From Aaosphaeria pasadenensis (Eukaryota; Ascomycota; Dothideomycetes; Pleosporales): a stretch of DNA of 64,000 nt. The notes below the pieces were generated by a model that was not told the origin of the DNA, searched no databases, and was given only the letters and a program-made list of their open reading frames with translations. Positions 43,443 to 56,237 of this stretch are shown one piece after another. The stretch covers positions 248,001 to 312,000 of the forward strand of contig JAKLMB010000002.1 of NCBI GenBank assembly GCA_022813625.1. Direction: 5' to 3'. Each line of letters begins with the position of its first letter. Positions within the stretch are counted from its first letter, which is position 1. The translations under genes were made by a program, and so were the position numbers.

Positions 43443-45879
43443 GGTCTTGGAAGAAGAATGACGTTTTTTCGAGCAGCATAGACTATATACCTGGGGAGAG
43501 AAATCGTCAAGTTTTGTGATGTTGAATGAGTCGACAGGGAGGATTGTAGCACAAGGAGTGTGGAGTGGGGCGTCCAGTGAGCGGCGCTTGAGCTTACCTT
43601 ACTTTTCCTTACATTGACTGGCCAGTCTGTTGGGGTAATTAACCCCGCTGGGCGAGGAATTTTGGCTCCAGCGCAGAGTCTACAAAGTTGACAGAAGTCG
43701 TATGCTTACCCGATCGAGAAGACCTTGCGAAAATGCTGTGTTATCAATAATGATGGTTAGTACATAGTGGTTGAGAAGCAGCCTGCCAGATAGGTTGCCG
43801 TAGGTACGTATTGGCAATTGCGCAATAAATCAACAAATTCAGTTGTGGTAGTTCTTTTTCTTCTCTTGCACTACTCGATGGATTCGACAACGGTCTGGCT
43901 TCTTTTTCTTCCTTCTTGGAAGGACTGGTGGCTTCGTAAGGTCTTCCGTTATCAGTAAAGGGGGCGAGGGTTCCAGTACGCTAATTCGTGACTGTATCAT
44001 TGCACTGTGCTGGACATTGTCACTTGTCACTTGTGTAGACTATGTATTGAGAATTGTTGACACCGACGGACAAGGGCTCGCGCGGTCACCAAGCAAGCCA
44101 TGAAAGATTATGTACTGTGTATGGGTGTCTGCATGCATGTTGGTGGGATCGTACGGAACATGTGCTTATCCTTATCATCAACCACCATCATCATCATCAT
44201 CATCGCCACTACCATTGATTGTTTGTTGATTTGCATCGGCAGGACTTACTAAGTTGTCGAACAGTCCAACGTGAGATGGGTTGGAGAGCTAGAAAGTGGT
44301 GTCAATTGTATAGGTAGGTCTAGACGAACGGGGTGGAGAGCCGAGACGCGGACGCGCATCCGTGGTGCCAGCCTGCCAGGTGGGAACTGGACGGGACTGC
44401 ACTCGTAGGTGTGCGTGTGTATGCATAGATAGCATAAAATAGCATACGAAGCACAGCAGCCAGTAAATTACAACGTACAACATAATTAGCAAGGTATAGG
44501 AAGTCATTGTCGCGAAAAAGGGGGACGGATTGGAAGACGGGGGCCCGACATCGCAGCCTCGATGGTTTTAGCATATTCGCATCCAACTCCGAAAACAGAA
44601 CAATAACGAACCCGTAGATACAGAATTGTCGTAATGTTGTGTAGGGTTGGCGCTGTCTGGCCAATCGTGTTGCATCTCAACAGAATGACACACCGACTTT
44701 CATTCCCTGTCTCTTGTCTCCTGTTTCCAGAATCCAGTCTCGCGTCTCCTGTTGGATGTTTGACCCATAATTAACCGTTCATACAGTCCAAAGGGAACAC
44801 ACATATCTACAAAAAGTCACAGGTTATAGATAGGCAGTAGGTTGGGCAGACGGACACGTCCAGGAGGGTGAGATAAGAACGAAGAGAAGATTGATATGCC
44901 GACCATGTCATACTCAGCGTAGGAGATGGCCGCGAGGGTCAGGTCAGGCCAGATCGGACCATTGAAGGCTTCGGTGCAGGAGAATTAATTAACAAGAAAT
45001 GCGGGGAAATGCCGGTCGGTCGGTGGGTTGGCACGTTGGGTAGATCATAGGGACAGGAATTGCTTACTCGTACCAGGGGTAAGGGGAAGCAAAGGAACCT
45101 TGAACAGCCCGTAGATGACCAGTCAGTCAGTCAATCGGTTTCTATGGATTGTGATACTGTACCAGTTAATTAATTTCTTGATTGACTGATTAGCCTGTTA
45201 ATCATGTATTATGACCATATCCAAATCCATATCCATAACTTCCAAGTAACTAGGTGGCTATCATTTGAAGGAAGGATAACAGGTCCGAGCTCAAGCTTTG
45301 TGCATCCACACTAATTGGCCTTAGTTATCTTTGGTATGGTATGGGTACATTATACATAGCTTCAATGGATCAATTCATCCATCTTGGGGGGATTTATTAC
45401 CAACAACAGAGCAGGAATGATTTTGAGGCGAATTAGCCCTGTCGATCTAGTCCCTGATGGATGAAGCTAAACAGTTCAACCATCATTGACCAACTGCTCA
45501 CTCGACTATGTACAGTCACATCCCATGGATTCGGACATCCATTGACCGCCTCCGTCTCGTTCCCCATATATCCGACCATACCATACCTACCCTCCCATGG
45601 TCCACTCCTACTGACTCCCTCCCTCTTGGGTACTCCCTCATAACTTCAAGTACAAATACATTAATTCCCTGATCGTCTCCTCTTCTTCTCTACTCCCAAT
45701 CCCTTCCGATCCCTTCCATCCCATCCGCCAGCTCCGTTGCTCACGTAACTGTACTCCCCCCAGGCCATTCATCCCCTCATACTATTTATTGATTATCCCA
45801 CCCACCCCCTCTCCATCCCCGCCTGAACACATACCTCCCATCTCTACCCACTACACAACAACTCATCCACACCCTCACA
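43443..45879. other. 2.4-kb gene-poor interval
   Basis: No protein or RNA gene recognised. A (CAT)n microsatellite lies at 44184-44203. The last 200 bp are CT/CA-rich on the plus strand, the leader of the mitochondrial SAP-protein gene. Confidence 0.45.
44184..44203 (+). repeat. CAT trinucleotide microsatellite
   Basis: Six tandem CAT units in non-coding DNA. Confidence 0.7.
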
Positions 45880-46752
45880 ATGGCCATGCAATCCTCCCGA
45901 GTCTTCTCACGTGCTGTCAAGCATGCTGCTGCCAGTAAAAAGCAATCTCGCAGCCTCCACATGACTGGCCCAGCTACCTTCTCGAATCTCCTGACCTCGG
46001 AGCGACCGGCCATTAACCTCCCTTCGGACCTTGCTGGTCTTCGCGCTGAGTGCCAGAAGCAGAACCTCCCCACCACTGGCTCAAAAATGGAGGTAAGAAA
46101 CAACCCCCGATAAGCTATATAGCAATTCAAAAGAAACCCAATATACTAACAATTGGCCCTCCCGATAGCTTATCAACCGCCTCTCTGCACACGATTTGAC
46201 TGGATCCCGCGCTTTCAGCACTGCTTACCAGGACTCAAAACGACCGGTCACCGAGGCACTCAACATCTCTTCCCCAATTCGACACTTCAACACAAGCCGC
46301 GACCTCAAGCAGATCAAGGACAGCTCCACAATCGATTTCACCTACTACCCAGACATTGACCCGGACACTGGTGTCGAGCCTGTACTCCGCGTTCCCATCC
46401 TCCCATATCTGCATTCGAATGCCGCAGAGATAGATGATGTTGATGACCCCGTACGTTCATCCTATCTTTCCTTTTCTATATTTACTTCAAGTTCGTCCAA
46501 ACAACCAATTTACTAACAATTCTTTAGGTCATGATCCCCACAATCTATACTGCGGCTGCTGACGGAACCCACATCCACGCCCCCTCCCACCTCTCCGACG
46601 TGACGGACAACAACTCGATCGACTTCGAGGGCATGGCCACAACCATTGCCCAGCATTTCAGCAGATCGTCCAGTTCCGGTGAGAGCATGGTCCGCCAGGT
46701 CTGGTCTGACCTCGTGGACGATGTCTTGGGCCCCAAGAAACAGCAGTCCTAG
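45880..46752 (+). CDS. mitochondrial SAP-motif protein, conserved fungal
   Basis: 239 aa; exons 45880-46092, 46169-46450 and 46528-46752, all in phase 0. The N-terminus is basic and free of acidic residues (SSRVFSRAVKHAAASKKQSRSLH), a good mitochondrial presequence. A SAP-like helix-turn-helix follows (DLAGLRAECQKQNLPTTGSKMELINRLSAHDL in two parts across intron 1, about residues 50-80). Then comes a stretch found in fungal orthologues (DFTYYPDIDPD, RVPILPY). I cannot name its function. A SAP motif suggests nucleic-acid binding in the mitochondrial matrix, but this is inference. Confidence 0.8.
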
Positions 46753-48055
46753 ATTCCGCAGCCATTGCCTGCGTGGGTCACAGAAGACGAAGGAGATAGA
46801 CATGTATGAGACTATACCACGATATCCATGAGACGGGACTGAGGCTCCCTATTAGTATGCCGAAATTGCCGGCTATTGTAACTCTTTTGTAATCCCACAC
46901 CGTATTTCATTCCTTTCTCTTTAACTTTCACATCTTTTTTTTTTTCGTCGTCACGATAACGGTGAATTCTCGAGAGACGATGTGAGAGGAAGGACCCGAG
47001 AACCCAAGAGTAAGGAATCAGATGGATGAAATGATTGACATGGAAAAGGCGAGAAGTGCTCACACCTTTTTTGTTATTCTATTTTCTCTCCTTTTCTCTC
47101 TTGCTCGGTTTTGGCGCGATTGGGATTTTGCTCACCCTTACGATTCGAACAATCTGAAACTCATTCCAAATCATCAAATCTTCATAATGATTACTCGTAA
47201 TGAAATGTGACATCATGGCCTCTGAATAATTACTTTCAATCCGCTGCATGCCCATGCTACGAGTGTCTTATCAGGTGTTAGCTGCTGTTACCCCAACTAA
47301 AGAACGAGACTCAGAAACACCAATCGTCACACGAGCTAAGCGGATCAGCCAAAACCTTAAGATATCCTACACATCTAACACATCTGTTCCTTTGTATTTC
47401 TGAATGCACCGTTAATTGATACGTTTACCGTGTCTGATCTGATCTGATACCCACATGCACACGATAAAGTGCCGGTCTGAAGAACAGAACGCATCCCGAC
47501 TTTCCCCGTCCGTCCTTCCATTCATCCATCTACCCACCCTCACCATGCTTTGCCAGCTTCCTTGCGCCCGTGCCATGTTACCGCCTGCCGAGAAAAGAAA
47601 TCATACGATGTGAATGTTTCTACCGGAAAAAATACAGAGGCATGATAGTCGAGGCAAGAATGAAAGCGGGTCGTTGTGTACGCAGGTAGTTGGTAGAGAA
47701 GAAGTGTAGTTATCGTTTTACACCCGACGTCCAGTCGTAATTGGATATCGACTTTCTCGAAACACAGAGCACATGAAGGGAATAGATTGTATATTGTATA
47801 TATATATGTGATAATGCTGTGTTGGTAGCAATGTGCGTGTGTAATTATGAAGTGTCGGTTCAAACGTAAAATTTATACTGACCGGAATATGAATGTTCTG
47901 AATGTACTTTAAAGTTTATGTGATGATCGCTCATGACCATTCGGCCTCGATCCGAACTCTCATAGAAAATCCCCTATGATCGATTCCATTCCATCTATTG
48001 GCAGCCACGTCGGAACCGCTAACCAAGCATACGTACACTCGTCGTCTCGTCCCCA
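46753..48055. other. convergent intergenic region, 1.3 kb
   Basis: Between the SAP-protein stop and the Ccz1 stop. A run of ten T near 46936 and AT-rich sequence, but no gene recognised. Confidence 0.45.
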
Positions 48056-50631
48056 TTATCGGCAGAGACTCAGAATCTCGGAAACATGCCTCCTGGTATC
48101 GACACCAATACCCTCCGCAAGACCCTTCGGGCCCCATCCAGCAGCCTTCCCGCCCATCTTCTCATCCGTCGAAGGCCCGCCGAGACCCCACATGCCACTC
48201 GCGAACCTCGACACAGACGTCTTCCCGCCGTTCCCGGAACCAGCTGTGATGGCTGCAGAGTCGCGAGCCCTGCGGATCAAAAATGCCTCGCGTAGATCCT
48301 CGGAATTGAACTCGATGGAGGCGGCCTCTTCGTTTGTGGTAGGGGCCGTAACCCCAGAGGGCGGCAGCCGCATCCATGCGACCCACCATCCGCGAGATGT
48401 TTTGCATGTTTGCTCGATCTTTCCGTAGTCTCGTCGAGTGTCGGTGATGGCGGTCATGATGTGCGAGTGCACGTGGAGAGCTTCGACGCGCGACCACCCT
48501 GGTGGGATAACTACGCCTCCGCTGGAGATGCCCTCCGACACCAGAGTGCCTGGCTCCGGGATGTTCGGTAAGCTGGCGTGAACGGTGTATGTCTTTGGGT
48601 CATACACCACATCATAGATAGGCTGTGCATTCGGCTCGGGGTTGGTTGTGTAGGGATGAGCGGCACTCGATATGCGTTCTGCGACCCTCTCGGGAGACGT
48701 GCTTTTGCTGAGAGAGGCATTTAGTGGCGAAAAGAAAGAGTGAATAGTACGATAGAAGGTTGAGAATGTCAATGACTGAGCGCTATGCTTCAAGAAGAAG
48801 ATGTAGATGAAAGGTCGGTGCTGTGTATTCTGGTTAGCAAGATCTGTCTTCAGTGGTTTGAAATTTACTGCTAGAAATTTGGGTTTTTAGAACAAGGATA
48901 TGAGCTTACCACATAGACAAGAGCTCGCAACCGAGACAGATTACGTTGCGGTGTGAAGGACAACTCCTTCTCGAAAGCAGGTGTGTCGCCATCAGTATTG
49001 GGTGTCTGAGGGATATCCTCAGCAAGCTCGACGTGAAGAAAGCGAAGAGGTATACGTGGGCTTTCATCGTCATCGTCATCCATGTCCCCCTGAAGTCCAA
49101 CCAGGAAGTATCCTTTATTCTCCCGCTGTGTCTGGAGGGTAGCTTCCGATACTGGGTCTTTTGGCTCCGGCTCCAGCTCCGGTTCTTCACCCTTTCCGGT
49201 ACTCTCTGCTGGCATTTCTGCTGGTTCTTGCTTTCGACCAAAGAAACTACTATAAGGAAGGGTCAAGTACTTTTTCCATGCCTCTACATCTCCTAATGAT
49301 GGCAAGCTCTGGTCTGTCTCAGCAAATGTGCTGCCCGCACTGTCAACAGCTTTTGCAGCATTTTCCAGTGAAGCTTCAGCAGCTCTGACAATAGGCGGAG
49401 GAATACCCGGTGGAGGCGCGGTCAGCTCTTTAGGCGGCTCAGGAGTTGAAGGCGATGCGGCTGTAGGTTTCGTTACTCTTCGTTTTGTGCGCTCGCGCCC
49501 CGTCGTTGGGTTCAAGGTGACACCATAGGTTTGTTCGCCATTGGTGTATATAGATTCGACCCAGCGAGATACGTCGCGCAAAGATTGACGACTCAAAGCC
49601 CCGGTTCCCGAGAAGACAACACCATCTGCAGGCCCTGGAAATTTCCCATTTCCAAGCCATGGCTGTGGCTCTGCGGAATCATAAGGCGCCTTTGAAGTTG
49701 CCTCGGTCGCGGAAGATGCAGGCTCACCGAATCGGGAGACTACCACATCAATGAGCCCGTCAGTTGATTTGACGTATCCCTCCAAAACATCACGCTCTGG
49801 GCTTCCCCACTCCTCTTCCCCGACGCCCATGCCCAGCTCGCCTCCAGAAGCAAGTTTCAGCCCATTATATATTTCTACCGCAGGGTTGCCGTGAAGTAAC
49901 ACATCCCAACGCTTGGCGAACTGTGTCCAATATTTCTGAAGTACCCGTTCGAAGGATTCGCGCCCTTGTCTTGCGAAAACGCGCTGAAAACTTGTGTGGT
50001 GAAGTGTAAAAATCGAATACGCACTCCTGAGCTGTTGCTTAAGGAGTTCAGGAGGACTGACTTCGCGAGCAGAGTATTCGTATTCTTGCGTACTTGTGTC
50101 GGTCTTCGTGGAACCGGATTTTGACGTGTTGGCTATTACGGGGAGTCGCGTAAGATCGATTGACTGAATATTGTGTAAGCGCGGAATGTCAAACCAGAGA
50201 CACTATTCCTACGGCGAGTATCCAAAATCCTTCTTCCAACTCGATCAATACGATTCGCGACCGTTCTGTATCTATGGATTCTACGGGTTCGCCATTGGAG
50301 AAGCTCCTGCGTGCGGTTGGTATGAAATTCATTGGGCCTCGAAATGTGTATATTCTGCAACATACCTGGCGAAACCGACCATGCCCTGAGCAAGCCCAAC
50401 TTGCAGGAGCTTCTCGTCATTGTTTTCGATGCTTTGCTGGTGATCCTTATCTTGTTCTTGTCGCGCTGCCTTCCCTCGTGTTTTTGATTTGGATTTGGAT
50501 TTCGCGGATTTGGAATGGTAAAATACAATCTGCTGATGGACGTCTTCATCAGAACTGCTCAGCGCCGGATTGTAGATGGCGAGAAAAGACAACTGAGCGG
50601 GCACGACTTTGGGGACGCTTGTCGAAGACAT
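48056..50631 (-). CDS. ccz1: vacuolar fusion protein Ccz1
   Basis: Subunit of the Mon1-Ccz1 guanine nucleotide exchange factor that activates Rab7/Ypt7 on late endosomes, vacuoles and autophagosomes. Exons 50631-50366, 50306-50213, 50163-48910 and 48820-48056 give 792 aa. The first longin domain opens with VPAQLSFLAIYNPALSSSDE and QQIVFYHS, then NDEKLLQVGLAQGMVGFAR, SFSNGEPVESIDTERSRIV and EEGFWILASIDLTRLPV, all typical of Ccz1 and completed only after splicing. Middle part: EYSAREVSPPELLKQQLRSA and RWDVLLHGNP. The last exon resumes ALVYV-HRPFIYIFFLKHSAQS and ends in a longin-like fold. Disordered Pro/Glu-rich linkers lie between. The 48-nt intron 2 is the shortest in the gene. Confidence 0.92.
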
Positions 50632-50979
50632 GGTGCAGCTGGTGTAGTCTTGCGGGGCACCAGACTCGAGGTACAGCCAGCGCGAGCTGTTGCGTCACTG
50701 CGGAGGACGTTCGGGGGTGCCCACGACCGGTAGAAGGGCAGATTTCTCTGTTCTCTCTACGGAGCGAGTTGATGTAGAGAACAGTATCGCAGGCTATGCA
50801 GCAACATGACGACGATATTCACGCATTGTCGGTAAGTTCTTCCAAGAGCGATTAAGACAGGGAAGTTGCCAGTTCGATGGCGCTACGATCGGCTGGATCT
50901 CGATGCGGCCGGATCGGGATGAGGCCGCACGGAAGCTGCCGACCTTATCACAACCACCATCAATCTCCCTAAATCCGCA
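50632..50979. promoter_or_regulatory. divergent promoter, Ccz1 and Fmt1 genes
   Basis: 348 bp between two start codons facing away from each other, so the promoter is presumably shared or overlapping. No TATA box seen. Confidence 0.55.
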
Positions 50980-52155
50980 ATGCTCTTTTGGAGGCTTCTG
51001 CCACCCGTCCGCTCCTTAGTTCTGTCCAGCTCTCATTGTAATACTTGGTCCCATTGCAATAAACCTTCCAAGAGGGCATTCTCCCTTTCACATGTACACC
51101 TCCGCTCTGAAGCATCGTATGCATCCAACAAAGCTGCAGACCCGCTCAGAATACTTTTCTGCGGCGCAGATGACTTCAGTGCCGAATCATTGCGACACTT
51201 AGATTATTACAGAAGATCTAGCTCTGCAATAGAGTCACTTGAAGTTATCCATCGGCCTGGCAAACGAGCTGGTCGAGGATTGAAAGCAATCCGAGAAGGC
51301 ACGTTCTGAAATCTTATGGATTAATTGTGAACACAATCTGATACTAAAATAGTGCCAATCAAACATATTGCTACCAAAGAGCTTGGGCTTCCTACCCATG
51401 AGATAGATACTTTCACGGGGTGGACACCACCTACTCCATATAATTTGATCGTAGCTGTGTCCTTTGGCCTTTTCGTTCCTCCAAGGATACTCAATGCTGC
51501 CAAATATGGTGGGTTGAATGTTCATCCCTCACTACTTCCTGATCTCTATGGGCCGGCGCCGATCCACCATACAATTCTTAAGGAGCGCAAACATACTGGA
51601 GTCAGTGTGCAGACACTCCACCCTAAGCATTTTGATCGGGGGACAATCTTAGCACAGACCAAGGCTCCCGGTGTGCAATTCCCTTCTTGGGTAACATTTG
51701 ATGACGTTGTACGTTATTTGGGTATTCTTGGAGGTAGTATGCTCGTAGATGTCCTCCGCGAGAACCGTTTCGTGCCTCCGCTGAAAAACGTGGGGTGGTA
51801 TGAGGCCTCTGGAGGACCTGTAGAGCACGCTGAAAAGATCACCAAAGCCCATTCATACCTGGACTTCACAAAAATGGAAGCATCGGCCGTTGTGGCTGCT
51901 CATCACGCCTTAGGGGATCTTTGGTGCAACTTGCCGAACGGAGAAAGGGTAGTTATAAATGAGATATCAACAGATGATACCGATACTTTGCCTGGACCGC
52001 CAGGTCTTTTTTTGAATAAGCCCAAAGATGGTCTATTAGTTCGAACAGCGGAGGGTAGAGCTCTACAAGTAAAGAGATGTACCGTTGCAGGCGGCAAGAA
52101 GGGGGGAGGGTATCAACATGTGAAAAAGGTTCTCGAGGCGGCCTCCAACGCTTGA
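50980..52155 (+). CDS. fmt1: mitochondrial methionyl-tRNA formyltransferase
   Basis: Formylates initiator Met-tRNA for mitochondrial translation, using 10-formyl-tetrahydrofolate. Exons 50980-51298 and 51353-52155 give 373 aa. The first 55 residues are basic and Ser-rich, a mitochondrial presequence, then DPLRILFCGADDFSAESL starts the transferase fold. The core has GLNVHPSLLPDLYGPAPIHH, with the catalytic Asn-His pair and SLLP loop, and RGTILAQ. The C-terminal domain ends GGGYQHVKKV. The only donor that keeps frame is AAG/GCACGT: exon 1 would otherwise stop at TGA 51306. Splicing there gives LKAIREVPIKHIATKELGLP, the conserved family reading. This makes it a GC-AG intron. Confidence 0.9.
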
Positions 52156-52665
52156 ATTAATATCTACATTATCATAAGGACCACCAGTGATGTGACCGTT
52201 CTAGTCGTGCTTGCAGTATACCCATGGGGCTTTCTATTTACCCTTGAAGCCCAGGGGTTTGCAATGGAAAGCTCGTGGCCAGCAAGTGATATGTACCGCA
52301 AACACAGGACACATTTCTGATTCTATATGGTGTGGATTTGAGTTGTTATGCGACATGCTCATTCGTACTTTGTAATTTTCGAGTTGGCAATTCGAAGCTA
52401 TTTTCAGACCGATTATGTGTCGCCGCCCCAGCTTCTGCCATCCAGGAGGATATCCTCGCTTTTGTTAAGGTCTCGGACCAACTGAATAACAATACTGCGC
52501 CTTTACTGACTCCATTTATGCTGTCAGATGCAAGGCCTCACTGGAGACTGCCTCGAGCCTAAAATGGCATGTAGAATTGCGGCTACTCTCCGCGACCGGT
52601 CTTCCCTTGTATTATTTCCACCCTGGATATATTTGTACAAGCTAATGTAACACCTTGGAAGATCT
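52156..52665. other. convergent 3' intergenic region
   Basis: 510 bp between the Fmt1 and Ndc1 stops. No feature recognised. Confidence 0.45.
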
Positions 52666-54634
52666 TCATCGTAACTGGGCAACTTCAGGACCCTTTGCAA
52701 CTAGCCTTTTTGCCTCACGGATCTCTTCACTGCTTATCTTCATACCCGGAAGATACTCGGTGAAAGCTCGAACAATTTTCTCGAGTCCATCCTTTAACTC
52801 GGTAGTGATTTCTTCGACCTCCTTGACCTTTTTCCTTTCTGCTTCCGGTTTTGTGAGAGTTTCGAAATCAGTCCAGTGGATCTGTATGACATTCATGTAC
52901 GCATCGATATCCTTGATGGCCTGGGTCAAAGTGCGGATAATCTCCGGCACCTCGTTGTGGAAAGATCCGTAGACGTCCTCAGACAATGAGTGGACGGCCA
53001 AATTTGCAAGCGCTGTTATGGCATTGAAAATGGCGGCTTGTCGAGAATAAAAGGCGCCTGCAACGACCACATTCGCGGTACGAGGTAGCGACTGGCGAAA
53101 GGGCCAGCCAACTGGCGATGCTGCGAGCCTGTTTCGATGGACGTCCCACCAACTTTCCGCTTGACGGACACCATGGGATGCCTTCTCTTGTCCCTTCTTA
53201 AGATACTCTTTGGCGTAGGAATTTTGCACGTTTTGGGATGAACTGTTATTACGTGCAATCTCACCGGTGACTGCGCCTACTTTCTCCCATCTGGACTGTG
53301 GTACGGCCTTTGGTCCAAGAATTTGACCTTCTTTCAGGGGTTGCGCAATTTGGCGAACAAGCTGTGTTTCGGCAGGAGCTGATGACTTCCCGGGTTCTTG
53401 AGTACTACGATCAGGATTCATGGCGGCATCAACGCGTTTGTGTATTTCTCCAAGTTCCGCAAGGCATATGTTGATTATCTGTGTATGAGTCGGTCCCTTC
53501 ACTCGATCGGGTTCAGCGTAAATTGTTTTTCGACGATCGGGAAATCGCTCAGTGATGATGGCAAGCTCCCAGAATGCCGTACTCTGTGATGCATTAGTCT
53601 AGGACATACGTTATCAAGACATAATTCTCCATACCTTGACAGCATCTTTCTTTGACTTCAGACCATTCAAAAGACTACCATTGGGATCTTTCGAGTCATT
53701 GGTTATGGGAAGCTCCTTCTTAAGAGGCTCACGGTTGATATACGAGCTGAATATAAAGTTGGTGTATTGCCACAGGAATGTGACTAAAGTGCCCTCAATC
53801 AAGTAAATGACTGCGAGGCTCATAAAGGGCGCAACACCAGACGGCTTCGCGTTCCTCGACAAACTAACGAAGAATTGAACCAGGAAAAAGTGTAGTCTCC
53901 AAAGCGGATCGCGTCCGACAAGGTAGTAAAGGACCGTTGCAATGGGGAAGGCGCTGGCTGCGAGGATAATGGATCTTGAAAACATAAGAACAAGATTGGC
54001 GCGCATCAGTTGCAGTATGTTGGTCTTTCCCGTTTTCTCTGTTCTCTTTACTGGAATGCGAATTTGGTCATAGTCGGCCCAGAGATGCACAATTGTCTGA
54101 ATACACCCCAAGATGACGAACATGAAGCGAAGATAGACAGGTCGTTCATTGAGCTTGATTCTCTCCGTAAACCTCCCTTGATCCACGGTGAATTGGAGTC
54201 TGCCATGCTGGGATTGCGTCCAGATATAAATTTCGCTGTAAACCCAGGCAGAGAAGGAGTACAATGCAAATGTCAAGAACGTGCTCTTCTTGGCAGCGAG
54301 CCGATTGAAGACCTGATTAGGTGTAACGGTATTGCGCTGTCCAACATGCCATTGCGAGACTCGGATCATGAAGACCATGAAAGCGGGTATATAGAGTGCG
54401 ATCGTTCGGAGTCCAACGGCAGACAGAGGGAACCAGGTCCAAAACACTGCGAAAAAAGTGTAAGCCATAAATCTGAGAGTTTCGCCTTGAGCACTTACGA
54501 CTATTCCAATCGCCCATCCATATCGCAATTACCCAGCATAGGAAGAGGGTGTAGAAGCTTGCTTTTGCAAATCGACGGTGTAGAGAAGTTGTGAGGAAAT
54601 CGCGGTATGGTCGCGCATTAACTGCGGGAGCCAT
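52666..54634 (-). CDS. ndc1: nucleoporin/spindle-pole protein Ndc1
   Basis: Integral nuclear-envelope protein needed for pore and spindle-pole-body insertion. Exons 54634-54499, 54446-53635 and 53583-52666 give 621 aa. The start MAPAVNARPYRDFLTTSLHRRF is the usual fungal Ndc1 opening. About six transmembrane helices follow in the first 260 residues (FYTLFLCWVIAIWMGDW; LFWTWFPLSAVGLRTIALYI; FLTFALYSFSAWVYSEIYI; RFMFVILGCIQTIVHLW; and two more). Intron 2 removal gives STAFWELAIITERFPDRRK, a conserved Ndc1 block. The C-terminal half is soluble and nucleoplasmic/cytoplasmic, with QAAIFNAITALANLAVHSL and SFHNEVPEIIRTL. Both introns preserve frame. Confidence 0.92.
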
Positions 54635-55076
54635 TGTGGTCGTGTTAGTAGGGTTGTGGACAGAGATCAAAACCAAGAAAGTTGAATGAAAAGAAACTAT
54701 ATCATTTCTGAAATAGTGGTGGTATCAAGGGACCGTCGAAAAGTGAAAAAGGTGGTTGTGAAAGGAGTGGAGTTTGGTTGGTGTGAATGTGCCTCGACAG
54801 CTCCTGCAGCTTTGTTTGTGAAGTCTCCAAAACAGCAACGACGTCGGCGGAATCAGTCGCCGATGACTTATCTAATCACCGTGTCACGTGCCCTTCCCAA
54901 TGACGAATGACCGAGCGTGGGCCGCTCCTCGTAACCTGTCCAACCTCCAGGTAACGACGTTCACTTAAAGATAGTCGCCTCTCATTCTCTGGTTTCCGAG
55001 TACATTAGGGAATATTACCCCGTAAATCACTTCTGCCCATTCGCGCGCACTTCCTAGAATTACATTATCGTCCGCC
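54635..55076. promoter_or_regulatory. divergent promoter, Ndc1 and Pep12 genes
   Basis: 442 bp between two divergent start codons. Nothing further recognised. Confidence 0.5.
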
Positions 55077-55945
55077 ATGTCGTTCCAGAACTCCTCCGCC
55101 CTCGAATCGCAACCTACGAACTGGCGACGTGAAGACGATCCGCAGTATGCCGATGATCCAGAGTTCCGCGATTTCGCCCAAGAGCTTTCAGACAAACTTT
55201 TCTCCCTCACGAGAAATGTCACACATCTTTCCGACCAAATCGCCATTCTTGGTACCAAGCGGGAGTCCCCACGTGTAAGGGAGCGGGTGCGTGAGATCAT
55301 TGATGATACGAGCGCAAGCTTCAAAGAGATCGGAGATGGAATAAAGAAGATCACAACATGGCCAGACGTAGGGGTATGTCAACCATTCAAGGGCATTTAA
55401 TGCGCCGATCGGCAACTAACAGGAAACAGCCCAGCCAGAAGTTTACGCAGGGAAAACTGAACCGCGAGTTCAAGGCGTCGCTCACCGAGTTCCAACATCT
55501 GCAACGCCAAGCTATCGAGAAGGAAAAAGCTTCCGCTTCGGCCGCACGGGCAGCTCTACAGGAGTCGACTTCGCCGACCGAGGAGCGTGGCCAGTTTGGC
55601 CAACAACAAGAGCAAGAACAGTTGCGGTTAGCTTCGCAAGATGAAGTTGACTTCCAGGAGTCCCTCATCATTGAGCGTGAATCCGAGATCCGAAACATTG
55701 AGCAATCTGTTGGCGAGTTGAATGAATTGTTCCGCGACGTAGCACACATGGTCCACGAGCAGGGAGAACAACTGGATATCATTTCAGAGAATATTGAGAC
55801 GACGCACGATGCGACTCAAGGCGCCCACAAAAACCTTGTCCAAGCGAATAGGTATCAGAAGAACGCCAGGAGCAAAGCCTGCATTCTCTTGATCATCCTG
55901 GCCATTGTTCTTACCATTATCATTTTGGCTGTTGTTCTGGATTAG
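55077..55945 (+). CDS. pep12: Qa-SNARE, Pep12/syntaxin-7 type
   Basis: t-SNARE for fusion of Golgi-derived vesicles with late endosomes. Exons 55077-55373 and 55430-55945 give 270 aa. The N-terminal Habc region starts DPEFRDFAQELSDKLFSLTR and continues QGKLNREFKASLTEFQHLQ. A Gln/Glu-rich linker precedes the SNARE motif (about 178-240, IIERESEIRNIEQSVGEL; the zero-layer Gln is in VHEQGEQLDII). A C-terminal tail anchor follows (ACILLIILAIVLTIIILAVV). The donor is GGG/GTATGT rather than the GTAGGG six bases earlier, since only the former gives WPDVGPSQKFTQ. Confidence 0.93.
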
Positions 55946-56237
55946 AGCTTTTTACATGTGCAGCTTTGTTTGGACTTCAGCATTACGACTTCTGTACAAT
56001 CGCATAGGCCATGTACATCATAGGGACTTATATACCACGGCGTAGCATCGGCGTTTCTGGAAGGATAGCGCGAGAATTGTGTGGATGCTTCGACCTCGTC
56101 TGATTTGGCATTTGCAATTATATGCTTTCATATCTTCATCTCATGATTACAACACTCTTAACATATTCTGTGAAGTCTTTTTCCTACTGGCGGGTATCTT
56201 GTGGGACACTCCTGTTCCGTTGCTTGAAATATTTCGT

